DNA of 64,000 nucleotides, taken from positions 1,984,001 to 2,048,000 of the forward strand of contig NZ_BDCO01000002.1 of assembly GCF_001613545.1 (NCBI RefSeq), read 5' to 3'. Below are positions 50,947 through 60,230 of this stretch, one piece after another. The position numbers and the translations under genes are program-made. Position 1 is the first letter of the stretch. Each line of letters opens with the position of its first letter. Under the pieces are notes generated by a model. The model saw only the letters and a list, made by a program, of their open reading frames with translations, ran no database searches and was not told the origin of the DNA. The stretch comes from Terrimicrobium sacchariphilum. Its GTDB lineage: Bacteria > Verrucomicrobiota > Verrucomicrobiia > Chthoniobacterales > Terrimicrobiaceae.

Positions 50947-52491
50947 ATGTCGCTGAAGACCTACCATAGTAAACGAAACAACCGAATAACCCCCGAGCCA
51001 TGGAGGGATGGTGGGAATGCTTCAGGTAGAACATTTGTCGTGCAGAAACATGCGGCATCGCGGCTGCACTATGACTTCCGCCTGGAATTGGGGGGCGTCT
51101 TGAAATCATGGGCTCTGCCCAAAGGGCTTCCTTTCAAGCACGGCGAAAAGCATCTCGCTGTACACGTGGAGGATCATCCTCGGTCCTACGGTGATTTTGA
51201 GGGTTCGATCCCCAAAGGCCAGTACGGCGGAGGTACGGTGATGCTTTGGGACCGGGGAACCTACAAACCGCTGAGCCGGTCTCCGCTAAAGGATCTGGAA
51301 GCGGGAAAGCTCCATGTCGAGCTTCGTGGAGAGAAACTCTCAGGCGAATGGGCTCTAGTTCGGATGCGAGGGAAGGGCGACGACTGGCTGATAATTCGCA
51401 GTGACGAGGATTTGCGTCCGGTTTCCGCGCGCGCAAACGATTGTTCGGTGAAAACCGGTTTTACCATGAGGCAGCTCGAGCGCGGGGCGCCCACCAAAAA
51501 GCGGACGGCAACCGGGAGAGGCAGGGCGTCATCCGGGTCGAAAGGGGAATATCCTCCTTTCATTGAGGTGATGAAGGCTCTGACTGTCGAACACCCTCCG
51601 GCAGGCGACTGGTTTTACGAGATCAAGTTCGATGGCTGGCGAGCGCTGGCATTATGCGGACTTGAGAAGGTGAAAATCATGTCGAGGAACCACAAGGATA
51701 TGACGGACCTTTTTCCGGATGTGGCCGACGCTCTCGAGAGTCAGGGCCTTGGCGACTCCATTCTGGATGGGGAAATCGTGGCGCTTGATTCGCAAGGAAG
51801 ATCATCTTTTCAACTTCTCCAGGCTTATCGATTGGCTACCGAGAGCCCGGCGTTGTTCTATTATGTTTTCGACCTTCCGAGGTACAAGGGAAGGGACCTG
51901 CGAGATCGCCCCGTTGAGGTGCGCAAGGAGATGCTGCGGGAGATAATTCCCGGCGCTGGGGAGGTGGTTCGCTTCTCGGACTCGCTCGGGAGCAACTATC
52001 GCAAGCTGCGCAATCACGCCAAAGCACTCAACCTGGAAGGGTTGATCGGCAAGCGTGGCGGCTCTCTCTATGAAAGTGGTCGGAGGAGCGGCGCGTGGAT
52101 CAAGATCAAAATCATTCATGAGCAGGAGCTGGTCATCGCGGGATATACCGACCCCCAGGGAAGCCGGAGCGGCTTTGGTGCGATCCTCCTGGGTTACTAT
52201 AAACAAGGCAGGCTGATCTCGGCGGGCAAGGTGGGTACAGGCTTCAGCGACGCCTTGCTGGATTCCCTGTCTGCGCGCTTTCGTCGGATGTCGCGTGGGA
52301 CGATGCCTTATGCCGATGCGAAGAATCTCACTCCGGCAGAGCTTCGGTCTGCACACTGGGTGAAGCCGGAGATGGTGGCTCAAGTTCGGTTCAAGGAGTG
52401 GACCAGCGATGGGCGTTTGCGGCAGCCTGTTTTTCTCGGGCTGCGGGAAGACAAGTCGCCGAGGGATGTTGTCCGGGAGGATCTCGGGTGA
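50947..52491 (+). CDS. ligD: LigD phosphoesterase plus ATP-dependent DNA ligase
   Basis: 514 residues. N-terminal 3'-phosphoesterase (~15-175): FVVQKHAASRLHYDFRLE, HPRSYGDFEGSIPKGQYGGG. Ligase adenylation domain with FYEIKFDGWRAL (Lys of KxDG), DGEIVALD and GLIGKRGGSLY, and an OB-fold domain to the end. The polymerase domain of LigD is encoded separately by the next gene, whose ATG overlaps this TGA. It seals and trims ends in Ku-dependent joining. Confidence 0.93.
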   Translation: MSLKTYHSKRNNRITPEPWRDGGNASGRTFVVQKHAASRLHYDFRLELGGVLKSWALPKGLPFKHGEKHLAVHVEDHPRSYGDFEGSIPKGQYGGGTVMLWDRGTYKPLSRSPLKDLEAGKLHVELRGEKLSGEWALVRMRGKGDDWLIIRSDEDLRPVSARANDCSVKTGFTMRQLERGAPTKKRTATGRGRASSGSKGEYPPFIEVMKALTVEHPPAGDWFYEIKFDGWRALALCGLEKVKIMSRNHKDMTDLFPDVADALESQGLGDSILDGEIVALDSQGRSSFQLLQAYRLATESPALFYYVFDLPRYKGRDLRDRPVEVRKEMLREIIPGAGEVVRFSDSLGSNYRKLRNHAKALNLEGLIGKRGGSLYESGRRSGAWIKIKIIHEQELVIAGYTDPQGSRSGFGAILLGYYKQGRLISAGKVGTGFSDALLDSLSARFRRMSRGTMPYADAKNLTPAELRSAHWVKPEMVAQVRFKEWTSDGRLRQPVFLGLREDKSPRDVVREDLG

Positions 52492-53423
52492 TGGCCAAGG
52501 AAACCACACTCGAGATCGACGGCATGTCCGTCGGCGTAAGCCGCCTGGACAAGGTCTTTTATCCCAAGACCGGTTTTACCAAGGGCGATGTCATGGATTA
52601 CTATATCCGTGTCTCACCGTTTCTGCTCCCGCATCTGAAAGACCGGCCCATCAGCTTGAAACGGTATCCGGATGGGGTGGAGGGGTTTTTCTTCTACGAA
52701 AAGAACTGCCCGGATTACCGGCCCAAGTGGGTGAAGACCATGAAGGTGGCAAAGTCGGACGGCAGTACCATTAGATATTGTTCGATGAACAATTTGCCCG
52801 CTCTCGTCTGGGCTGTGAATCTTGCCGACCTCGAGCTTCATACATTTCTTCATCGCTATCCGGCCCTGCATCGCCCGAGTTGTCTGGCGTTCGACCTGGA
52901 TCCCGGGCCTCCGGCGGGGCTCATCCAGTGCGCCGAGGTGGCGCTTCTTCTTCGTCGGATATTCCAGCAGCTTGGAATGGAGGCTTTCGCGAAAACATCA
53001 GGCTCAAAAGGGATGCAGGTATATGTCCCGCTCAATACTTCCACGACCTATGGGAGAACAAAGGAGTTTGCCGAGGTGATGGCCAAGGTGCTCGCGGAGA
53101 AATTTCCAGATCAAATCACGGGCATGATGAGCAAGGCCAAGCGACCCGGAAAGATATTCGTCGACTGGAGCCAGAATGACGAAAAAAAGACAACCGTATG
53201 TGTGTACTCCCTCCGTGCAAAGGACCATCCCACCGTTTCCACACCGGTGACATGGAGGGAGGTCGAGTCGAGTGCCAGGAGGAAGAAGCCTCTTCAGTTT
53301 GAGACGGAGCAAGCCCTGGCGAGAGTCGCGAAGGCGGGAGATATCTTCGCACCTGTTCTCGCTCTCAAGCAAAAGCTTCCGTCGCTCGCGCGGCTGCGGG
53401 ACTGTCTGGAGGAACTCTCGTAA
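52491..53423 (+). CDS. Stand-alone LigD polymerase/primase domain
   Basis: 310 residues from ATG 52491 (TGATG overlap with ligD). LigD-POL landmarks: LDKVFYPKTGFTKGDVMDYY, LKRYPDGVEGFFFYEKN, LAFDLDPGPP (catalytic Asp pair) and SGSKGMQVYVPL. It adds nucleotides, often ribonucleotides, during end joining. Most LigD proteins carry this domain in one chain; here it is a coupled separate protein. Confidence 0.93.
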   Translation: MAKETTLEIDGMSVGVSRLDKVFYPKTGFTKGDVMDYYIRVSPFLLPHLKDRPISLKRYPDGVEGFFFYEKNCPDYRPKWVKTMKVAKSDGSTIRYCSMNNLPALVWAVNLADLELHTFLHRYPALHRPSCLAFDLDPGPPAGLIQCAEVALLLRRIFQQLGMEAFAKTSGSKGMQVYVPLNTSTTYGRTKEFAEVMAKVLAEKFPDQITGMMSKAKRPGKIFVDWSQNDEKKTTVCVYSLRAKDHPTVSTPVTWREVESSARRKKPLQFETEQALARVAKAGDIFAPVLALKQKLPSLARLRDCLEELS

Positions 53424-53443
53424 AAGGCTTCGTCCTTGCAGCT

Positions 53444-54157
53444 TCAGGGCGCCAGCGCAGGGGTGCTATTCTTCGTGTCGGGAGTGACCTCCTGCTCGGA
53501 ATAGAGCTTCCATTGGGCGGCAAATTCAGCGACCTCGGCTGCGTTCTTGCAGAGTAGTTTTTCCCTGATGTGAAGCCGATGCGTATCCACGGTCTTGGTG
53601 CTGAGTTTCAGCCAATCCGCGATGTCAGCGGAATTCAGGCCGTCTCCTAGAAGGTCGAATACCTCTCGTTCCCGGCGGGTCAGCTTCTGAAGGAGGAAAT
53701 CCTGGCCCGCATCCAGGGCCTCTATGGCCTGAAAGATGATCCGATGCTTGATCTGATGGCTTAGGAACAACTCGCCTCGCATGATGGCGCTCATGCCCGT
53801 CAGGATCTCGTCCCCGGATTCTCCCTTCAGGATGTAGCCGCGTGCGCCGGCTTTCAAGGCTCGCACCGCGTAGATTACCTCGTCGTGTACAGTCAGTACG
53901 AGGATGGGGGTATGGGGGCGCTCTGCCTTCATCATTTTCAAAAGCTCCACTCCATTGTGGCCGGGCATGGAAATATCGAGGATGATCAGATCCGGATTTT
54001 TCTGGCGCATATGGGTTAACCCATCTTTGCCGTCCCCGGCATCGCCGATCACCTCAAAGTGTTCCGATTCATCAATGATACTGATGATCCCCTTACGAAA
54101 CAGCGGATGATCATCGACCACCAACACTCCATACCGTGTTCGTATTTCAGCACTCAT
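53444..54157 (-). CDS. NarL/FixJ-type response regulator
   Basis: 237 residues from ATG 54157. Receiver: VLVVDDHPLFRKG, phosphoacceptor Asp in LIILDISMPG, and LKGESGDE. LuxR-type HTH: LTRREREVFDLLGDGLNSADIADWLKLSTKTVDTHR. No complete kinase is adjacent; the HisKA_3-only protein at 36702 is of the matching type. Convergent with the end-joining operon. Confidence 0.92.
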   Translation of the reverse strand: MSAEIRTRYGVLVVDDHPLFRKGIISIIDESEHFEVIGDAGDGKDGLTHMRQKNPDLIILDISMPGHNGVELLKMMKAERPHTPILVLTVHDEVIYAVRALKAGARGYILKGESGDEILTGMSAIMRGELFLSHQIKHRIIFQAIEALDAGQDFLLQKLTRREREVFDLLGDGLNSADIADWLKLSTKTVDTHRLHIREKLLCKNAAEVAEFAAQWKLYSEQEVTPDTKNSTPALAP

Positions 54158-54279
54158 GAGAGGTGCCAGCATACGCTCATATGGAGGCCTGGGATATTCA
54201 GGGCTGGCCCTGAGTTTTTTTTCAGAACGACGTGACGCGGGTGATGACTTTTCCCGGGGAGTGATATAATCGCCATATT

Positions 54280-55284
54280 ATGATTTTCCCCCGCTCTATT
54301 TCAAAGGATCTCGCCTGTATCCTACGAGGTTGGTTGCCGAAGGGATCGCGCGTGCTGGCTGGAGTGGCCTTAACTATTTGCACTTTATCCCAGGCGCATT
54401 CCCAGTCGAGCCAGTGGGATTCGGCTTTTAGCAACACACGATGGTATGTCCCGACCCAGAACATGCTGGCATACTCCGCCTCGGGATCTGATCTCTCCGA
54501 CGCGATTCCCATCGCAGACCAGACCATATGGTCGCTGGGGGCGGTGGTGAATGGTCAGTTCACTGGCACATCGGCTGCGGAGTTCAAGATCGGGTCAACG
54601 ACCTTTACGTCATCGAACTCCATGAACGGCGTCGTGACCGACAGCGGTCAGGTGCGCATCCTCTTCTCAAGCGCAGGTACGCCGACCACCATAGGCATCG
54701 GCCAACTGCGCACTGTGGAGGGTACCACCTATTTCGAGATGCAGATGATCTCGGGTGGGTCCTCGTACGTGACTCACTGGGCCTATATGGCCCCGTACAC
54801 TCCGGGTACCACGCCTCTACCGCCCCTTGAGGTGTCCCCATCCCAACTCCGCTCTCCGGAGTGGAACTGGATGCAGGGAACGACCTGGTCGATGCAGAAT
54901 AATGCACTGTTCGGCGAGGGGGGATCTGGGAGCTTCAGCGTGACGAGTTATCAGAACGGATATTTCTGGGGCACAGGAGCCGGGCCGGTCGGCAGCGAAG
55001 CGGAGAGCTTTTCCTTCATTGGATCCGCCACCCCCGAGGGAAATATTCTTTTTAACCTCTTGAGCGGAACAACGCTGACGAGCCTCACCGGGTTGATCTC
55101 TGGCAACGCGTCCGATGGTTCAATGGTCCTCAGGTCCTATAGCGCGAGTGGAACTCTGGGTAATCCCGGGGTGGCGATGGTGGTGCCGGAACCGTCAACG
55201 CTGATGGCGCTTCTTGTCGCTGCAGCGGGCTTTCTGCTGGTGCGGCGGTTCTCGCGCAAGCAGGGCAATTCTCTACCTCGCTAG
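54280..55284 (+). CDS. PEP-CTERM secreted protein
   Basis: 334 residues. N-terminal signal region, a beta-rich middle with WQGT-like WNWMQGTTWSMQN, and a C-terminal VPEPSTLMALLVAAAGFLLVRRFSRKQ sorting signal. Surface or matrix protein processed by exosortase; no enzymatic domain recognised. Its end overlaps the metR stop by four bases. Confidence 0.82.
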   Translation: MIFPRSISKDLACILRGWLPKGSRVLAGVALTICTLSQAHSQSSQWDSAFSNTRWYVPTQNMLAYSASGSDLSDAIPIADQTIWSLGAVVNGQFTGTSAAEFKIGSTTFTSSNSMNGVVTDSGQVRILFSSAGTPTTIGIGQLRTVEGTTYFEMQMISGGSSYVTHWAYMAPYTPGTTPLPPLEVSPSQLRSPEWNWMQGTTWSMQNNALFGEGGSGSFSVTSYQNGYFWGTGAGPVGSEAESFSFIGSATPEGNILFNLLSGTTLTSLTGLISGNASDGSMVLRSYSASGTLGNPGVAMVVPEPSTLMALLVAAAGFLLVRRFSRKQGNSLPR

Positions 55285-56213
55285 CTCTTCGCCGCCGTAG
55301 ATGGGATTTCCCTGATCCCTTTCAATGTGGCGAAACTTACGTCGCGCATGATGCGGATAAACTCCTGCATATATGCGAGTGAGGAGGCGGAGGTCTTGGT
55401 GGCCACATAGAGCCTGCTTTGCAACCCGCGTTTCCCTACCGGTTTCCCAATGATGTATTTGCGATCCAGGAAGGGCTGTACAGTCCAGCCCGGTAGCGCG
55501 CCCACGCCGCGACCGCTCGCCACGAGTTGCAGGATGGCCACGGTGAGTTCTGTTTTTCGGCGTTCCGGCTTCACCCTCGCCGGATTGAGAACTTCACGCA
55601 CGAGGTCGAGTCGATCATCCGGGATGGGATAGGTCACGAGCGTCTCGTGCTTGAAATCGGAGGCTGTCAGATAGGGTTTTCTGGCCAGGGGATGATGCCG
55701 GGAGACCAGAGCTAGGACATCATAGGAAAATAGCGGATGAAAACTCACGCCGGTTCGCTTTTGGGCATGGGAAACGATCACCAGGTCGGCTCGGTCTTCC
55801 TCCAACAGTCCGACCGGATCAGCGTGGAAGCCGGAGACGAGATCCAGTTCCACCTGCGGCCAGTGTTCGCGGAATGCATCCATCGAGGGCATCAGCCAGT
55901 CGAAGCAGGAGTGACACTCCACCGCGATGCGCAGTTCGCCGGCCTGACCTTGCGCGATACGGGCCAGGTCGCGCTCGCCGTTCTGGATGCGCTTGGTCAC
56001 CTCGTAGGCCAGCTCTACCAGCAACTGCCCCGCGGCTGTGAGCTTGAGAGGGTCGCTCTTCCGCTCGAACAACTCGATGTCGTAGTGCTCCTCGATGCCC
56101 CTGATCTGGTGGGAAACGGCAGGCTGCGACAGGTTCACCCGCTTCGCCGCTTTGGAGAGGTTTCCAGTTTCCGCGAGAGCGACGACGGTTTTCAGGTGGC
56201 GGAGTTCGAGCAT
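55281..56213 (-). CDS. metR: LysR-family regulator of methionine synthesis, MetR-like
   Basis: 310 residues from ATG 56213. LTTR HTH with LKTVVALAETGNLSKAAKRVNLSQPAVSHQI, and an effector domain of usual size. It is divergent from metE-metF, the normal MetR arrangement, and a T-N11-A dyad lies between them. MetR activates metE with homocysteine as co-effector; this is inferred from family and layout. Confidence 0.9.
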   Translation of the reverse strand: MLELRHLKTVVALAETGNLSKAAKRVNLSQPAVSHQIRGIEEHYDIELFERKSDPLKLTAAGQLLVELAYEVTKRIQNGERDLARIAQGQAGELRIAVECHSCFDWLMPSMDAFREHWPQVELDLVSGFHADPVGLLEEDRADLVIVSHAQKRTGVSFHPLFSYDVLALVSRHHPLARKPYLTASDFKHETLVTYPIPDDRLDLVREVLNPARVKPERRKTELTVAILQLVASGRGVGALPGWTVQPFLDRKYIIGKPVGKRGLQSRLYVATKTSASSLAYMQEFIRIMRDVSFATLKGIREIPSTAAKS

Positions 56214-56225
56214 GGTAAAAAAGAG

Positions 56226-56248
56226 CATCATAAATGGGATGAATGATG
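56226..56248. promoter_or_regulatory. Candidate LysR/MetR operator (T-N11-A dyad)
   Basis: CATCAT-N11-ATGATG is a perfect inverted repeat and satisfies the LTTR T-N11-A rule. It lies 13 bp from the metR start. Its right arm covers the ATGATG at 56243, which argues that metE starts downstream at 56318. Confidence 0.6.
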
Positions 56249-56317
56249 AACAAAAAAACAATGCGTTATGAGAATGGCGTCCCATCCGCCAACACTGCTG
56301 ATGTGGACAAGAACATC

Positions 56318-58630
56318 ATGACACACAACCTTGGCTTTCCCCGGATCGGGGAGCGGCGTGAACTGAAGCGCGCCACAGAAGCCTTCTGGAACGGCAGCCT
56401 TTCTCTCGATGAACTGAAAAGTGCTGGAGCCGAACTGCGCCGCCAGCATTGGCTGCTCCAGAAGCAGTCGGGCATTGATCTCATCCCTTCCAATGACTTT
56501 AGCTTCTATGACCAGATGCTCGACATGAGCTGCCTGCTTGGCAACATTCCGGCCCGATTTGCCTGGGATGGCGCGGCGGTGGATCTGCCTCTGCTGTTTC
56601 AGATTGCCCGGGGTTCGGGTGGAGCCGGCTGCGCCTGCGGGGCGCACACTCCGGCGGTCGCCAGCGAAATGACCAAGTGGTTCGACACAAACTACCACTA
56701 CATCGTACCGGAGTTTCATCGCGCCACGACATTCCAGTTGGGGGCAATGAAGCCGTTTGACGAATTCTCCGAGGCTCTCGCTCTCGGCTTCAGGACCAAA
56801 CCGGTGCTGATTGGCCCGCTGACTTATCTTTATCTGGGCAAGAGCCACGAGGTGGGTTTTGACAGGTTGTCTCTCCTCGACAGGCTGCTGCCGGTTTATG
56901 AGGAAATCCTCCGGCGGCTTGCCGGTCTGGGAGCGGAATGGGTGCAGATCGATGAACCTGTCCTGGCTCTCGATCTGGCTGCGGACTGGCAGGCGGCATT
57001 TCCTGCTGCCTTCCAGGCGTTGAGAGGCGCCGCGCCATCTCTAAAGCTGATGCTCGCAACCTATTTTGGCGAGTTGAGGGATAACGCGGCGCTGGCCTTC
57101 AGGCTGCCGGTGGATGCTCTGCACATTGATCTCACTCGGGGCGGGAGCGAATTCGATTCGATTCTGGATCGCGTGCCGGAGAATATTACCTTATCCCTCG
57201 GTGTTGTTGACGGGCGCAACATCTGGAAAAACGACTTCGAACTCTCATGCGCCTTCCTTGAGAAAGCCCGCCAGAAGCTGGGCGCCGCCCGGATGATGGT
57301 GGCGCCATCCTGTTCGCTGCTGCACTGTCCGGTTTCCCTGAGAAATGAGGAGTCAATGGACGCCGAGATCAGGGAGTGGCTTGCCTTTGCCGAGGAGAAA
57401 CTCTCGGAGGTAACGGAGCTTTCGCAACTGGCATGCGGAAATGGCAATGCCATGGCGCTGCATGATAACCAGGTTGCTATCCGATCGCGGCTGGGTAGCG
57501 CGAGAGTTCATCGGCCTGAGGTCAAGCGCCGCTCGTCGGCGGTGACCCCGGATGACAGTCGTCGGGCATCGTCATATTCGGTCCGGCGCGAAAAGCAGCG
57601 GTCGGCCCTGCGATTGCCATTGTTTCCAACGACCACGATCGGCTCTTTTCCTCAGACGAGCGAAGTTCGCAGCGTCCGCCGTCGGTTCAAAAAGGGGGAT
57701 GTCTCAGAGGCCGATTATATCTCCTTTCTCAAGGAAAAGACTGCCGAGTGTGTGCGCTTTCAGGAGGAGGTCGGACTGGATGTGCTGGTGCATGGAGAGT
57801 TTGAGCGCAATGACATGGTGGAGTATTTCGGGGAAAGCCTGGATGGGTTTCTTTTCACCGCAAACGGGTGGGTGCAAAGCTACGGCTCCCGATGTGTCAA
57901 ACCGCCCGTTATCTTTGGCGATGTGCAGAGACCTCGGGCAATGACCGTTGACTGGTCCACCTATGCCCAGTCGCTCACTGAGCGTCCCATGAAGGGGATG
58001 CTTACGGGGCCGATTACGATCCTGCAATGGAGCTTTGTACGTGACGACCAGCCTCGTAGAGAGACGGCCCGGCAGATCGCATTGGCGATCCGCGACGAGG
58101 TGCAGGATCTTGAGCGGGCGGGCATTCGCATCATTCAGATTGATGAGCCTGCGCTACGTGAAGGCTTGCCCCTGAGGCGTTCGGACTGGGCGGTTTATCT
58201 GGATTGGTCGTCTGAAGCATTCCGGATCTCGGCCTCCGGCGTGAGGGATGAAACTCAGATCCACACGCATATGTGCTATTGCGAGTTTAATGACATCATT
58301 GACACCATTGCAGCGCTCGATGCGGATGTCATTTCGATCGAAACTTCGCGATCCAGCATGGAACTGCTGGGAGCTTTTGTGACATTTGATTATCCGAACG
58401 AGATTGGCCCTGGTGTGTGGGATATTCACTCTCCTCGTGTGCCATCGGCGGAAGAGATGCGGTCTCTCCTGCGCAAGGCGGTCGCCGTTCTGCCGGTCGA
58501 TAAGCTCTGGGTGAATCCCGATTGTGGATTGAAAACCCGCGGATGGCCCGAGGTGACCATTGCTCTCGGCCATATGATCGCGGCAGCCCGCGCACTTCGC
58601 GCCGAGTTCCGGGAAAGCGTATACGCCTGA
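56318..58630 (+). CDS. metE: Cobalamin-independent methionine synthase
   Basis: 770 residues from ATG 56318, which begins MTHNLGFPRIGERRELKRA as MetE does; ATG 56243 gives 25 more. Zinc ligands H651, C653, E675 and C736 are each exactly ten residues beyond the E. coli positions, so the C-terminal barrel is intact. It transfers the methyl of methyltetrahydrofolate to homocysteine. A short basic linker (residues ~400-425) separates the two barrels. metF follows 58 bp later. Confidence 0.95.
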   Translation: MTHNLGFPRIGERRELKRATEAFWNGSLSLDELKSAGAELRRQHWLLQKQSGIDLIPSNDFSFYDQMLDMSCLLGNIPARFAWDGAAVDLPLLFQIARGSGGAGCACGAHTPAVASEMTKWFDTNYHYIVPEFHRATTFQLGAMKPFDEFSEALALGFRTKPVLIGPLTYLYLGKSHEVGFDRLSLLDRLLPVYEEILRRLAGLGAEWVQIDEPVLALDLAADWQAAFPAAFQALRGAAPSLKLMLATYFGELRDNAALAFRLPVDALHIDLTRGGSEFDSILDRVPENITLSLGVVDGRNIWKNDFELSCAFLEKARQKLGAARMMVAPSCSLLHCPVSLRNEESMDAEIREWLAFAEEKLSEVTELSQLACGNGNAMALHDNQVAIRSRLGSARVHRPEVKRRSSAVTPDDSRRASSYSVRREKQRSALRLPLFPTTTIGSFPQTSEVRSVRRRFKKGDVSEADYISFLKEKTAECVRFQEEVGLDVLVHGEFERNDMVEYFGESLDGFLFTANGWVQSYGSRCVKPPVIFGDVQRPRAMTVDWSTYAQSLTERPMKGMLTGPITILQWSFVRDDQPRRETARQIALAIRDEVQDLERAGIRIIQIDEPALREGLPLRRSDWAVYLDWSSEAFRISASGVRDETQIHTHMCYCEFNDIIDTIAALDADVISIETSRSSMELLGAFVTFDYPNEIGPGVWDIHSPRVPSAEEMRSLLRKAVAVLPVDKLWVNPDCGLKTRGWPEVTIALGHMIAAARALRAEFRESVYA

Positions 58631-58688
58631 TTCGATTGCAAGAAGCCGCCCGCCGAAGCCAGCGGGTGGCTCATCCCTCTATCAAGAA

Positions 58689-59585
58689 ATGCACATCCGG
58701 GACATCTTCTCAGCCAGCAGGACAACCATCTCATTCGAGTTCTTCCCGCCTCGCACGCCTGGCAGCATGGAGTCGCTCCTTGAGACGATTGTCCAGTTGG
58801 AGGCGGTCGCTCCAGACTTTGTGAGCGTCACCTGCGGCGCGGGCGGGTCGACACGAGAATTGACTTATGACCTTGTGGTCACACTGGGCAGGGAGACCAC
58901 ACTCAACCCCGTTCCTCACCTGACCTGCGTCGACCATTCCCGGCGGGAGATAGACGGTATCCTCGAGAGATATGCTCGGGCGGGAGTTGGCAATATCCTG
59001 GCACTGCGGGGAGATCTGCCGCGCGATGGAAGACGGTCTTCGGGAGATTTTCGTCACGCGGCGGATTTGGTGCGAGCGATTCGAGAGTTTCAGGGGCACC
59101 AGGATTCTCGAGGATTCGGCATCGGCGTTGCAGGCTTTCCCGAGGGGCATCCCGACACGCCCAATCGCCTGCTGGAAATGGATTACCTCAAAGCCAAGGT
59201 CGACGCCGGGGCGGACTATATCTGCACGCAACTCTTCTTTGAAAATCGGGATTTCCTCGATTTCCGAGCGAGGTGTGAGCTTTCCGGCATTCACGTCCCC
59301 GTCATCGCTGGCATCATGCCGGTTACGAGTGAAGTCGGGCTGAGGCGCATGGCGGAGCTTGCTGGAGGGGCGCGGTTCCCGGCTCGCCTCTTGAAAGACC
59401 TGAGTCGCGCGAATGGCGATCCCGACGTGGTTCGGCGTATCGGTATTCACTATGCCACCGAGCAATGCGTGGATCTATTGCACCACGCGGTCGCGGGGAT
59501 TCACTTCTACACGCTCAATCAATCTGCTGCCATCCGCGAGATTCTGGACAACCTCGGCAGCCTGCGCTCGGTCGCCGGTGTCTGA
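58689..59585 (+). CDS. metF: Methylenetetrahydrofolate reductase
   Basis: 298 residues. ISFEFFPPRTPGS, FVSVTCGAGGS, ILALRGDLPRD, AGADYICTQLFFEN and VIAGIMPVTS are MetF landmarks (FAD TIM barrel). It supplies the methyl donor for MetE, so the pair forms a complete last step of methionine synthesis under MetR. Confidence 0.95.
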   Translation: MHIRDIFSASRTTISFEFFPPRTPGSMESLLETIVQLEAVAPDFVSVTCGAGGSTRELTYDLVVTLGRETTLNPVPHLTCVDHSRREIDGILERYARAGVGNILALRGDLPRDGRRSSGDFRHAADLVRAIREFQGHQDSRGFGIGVAGFPEGHPDTPNRLLEMDYLKAKVDAGADYICTQLFFENRDFLDFRARCELSGIHVPVIAGIMPVTSEVGLRRMAELAGGARFPARLLKDLSRANGDPDVVRRIGIHYATEQCVDLLHHAVAGIHFYTLNQSAAIREILDNLGSLRSVAGV

Positions 59586-59615
59586 AAGATCAAGCCTGCG
59601 CGCGACGATGGAGCA

Positions 59616-60110
59616 TCAGTCCTTGTTCAGGATGAGCTTCTTTTCCGCGGCGAGTTCGGCTTCCTTCTTTTCGATCTCGGCCAGCCGCTCGGCCTTGCCG
59701 TGCGCATCGTCCTTCTTTTGCGGAGCGGCGTCTGGTGATGGTTTTTCGCACTCCTTCTGATAGATGGCGGCGATCTTGTCGCCTAGCTTGCCGCGTTTTT
59801 CGCAGAGTTCCCTGGCCTTTTGCAGGTAACGTTCGGCGAGCCGGATCTGTTTTTTCTCGTAGGCTTCACCGCTTCGCTGGAGCCACTCGGCCTCCTCAAA
59901 AGTCATCTGAGCGTATTTACTCAGGATGTCGGCATCCTCCTTGGCGCATTTTGCCGCCTGCTCGGCGTGGTTCTTCGCCTCCTCGTACATCTGCTTTGCC
60001 TGCTTGAGGTTCTCCGATGCGGCCTGGTCCGGATCTCTTGGCGCATCGACGGCGTGCAGCATGCTTCCAGCCAGGAACATCGCGAGGAGAATGTGGGGGA
60101 GCGTTCTCAT
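59616..60110 (-). CDS. Secreted coiled-coil protein, unknown
   Basis: 164 residues with a signal peptide (MRTLPHILLAMFLAGSMLHA) and an almost wholly helical, Glu/Lys/Ala-rich mature chain (QAKQMYEEAKNHAEQAAKCAKED, AERLAEIEKKEAELAAEKK). Two Cys in the helices. Probably periplasmic; no family recognised. Confidence 0.7.
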   Translation of the reverse strand: MRTLPHILLAMFLAGSMLHAVDAPRDPDQAASENLKQAKQMYEEAKNHAEQAAKCAKEDADILSKYAQMTFEEAEWLQRSGEAYEKKQIRLAERYLQKARELCEKRGKLGDKIAAIYQKECEKPSPDAAPQKKDDAHGKAERLAEIEKKEAELAAEKKLILNKD

Positions 60111-60230
60111 GGTCGGTAGTTTACTCCTCTCGGGCGGATGGGCGAGGTTTCTTTGCCGCTGACGGCGGCATCGGCCGCGGTCGATAATCGGCCGTGTTTG
60201 CGACCGACCGCAATCGGTTGATTGGGATTT

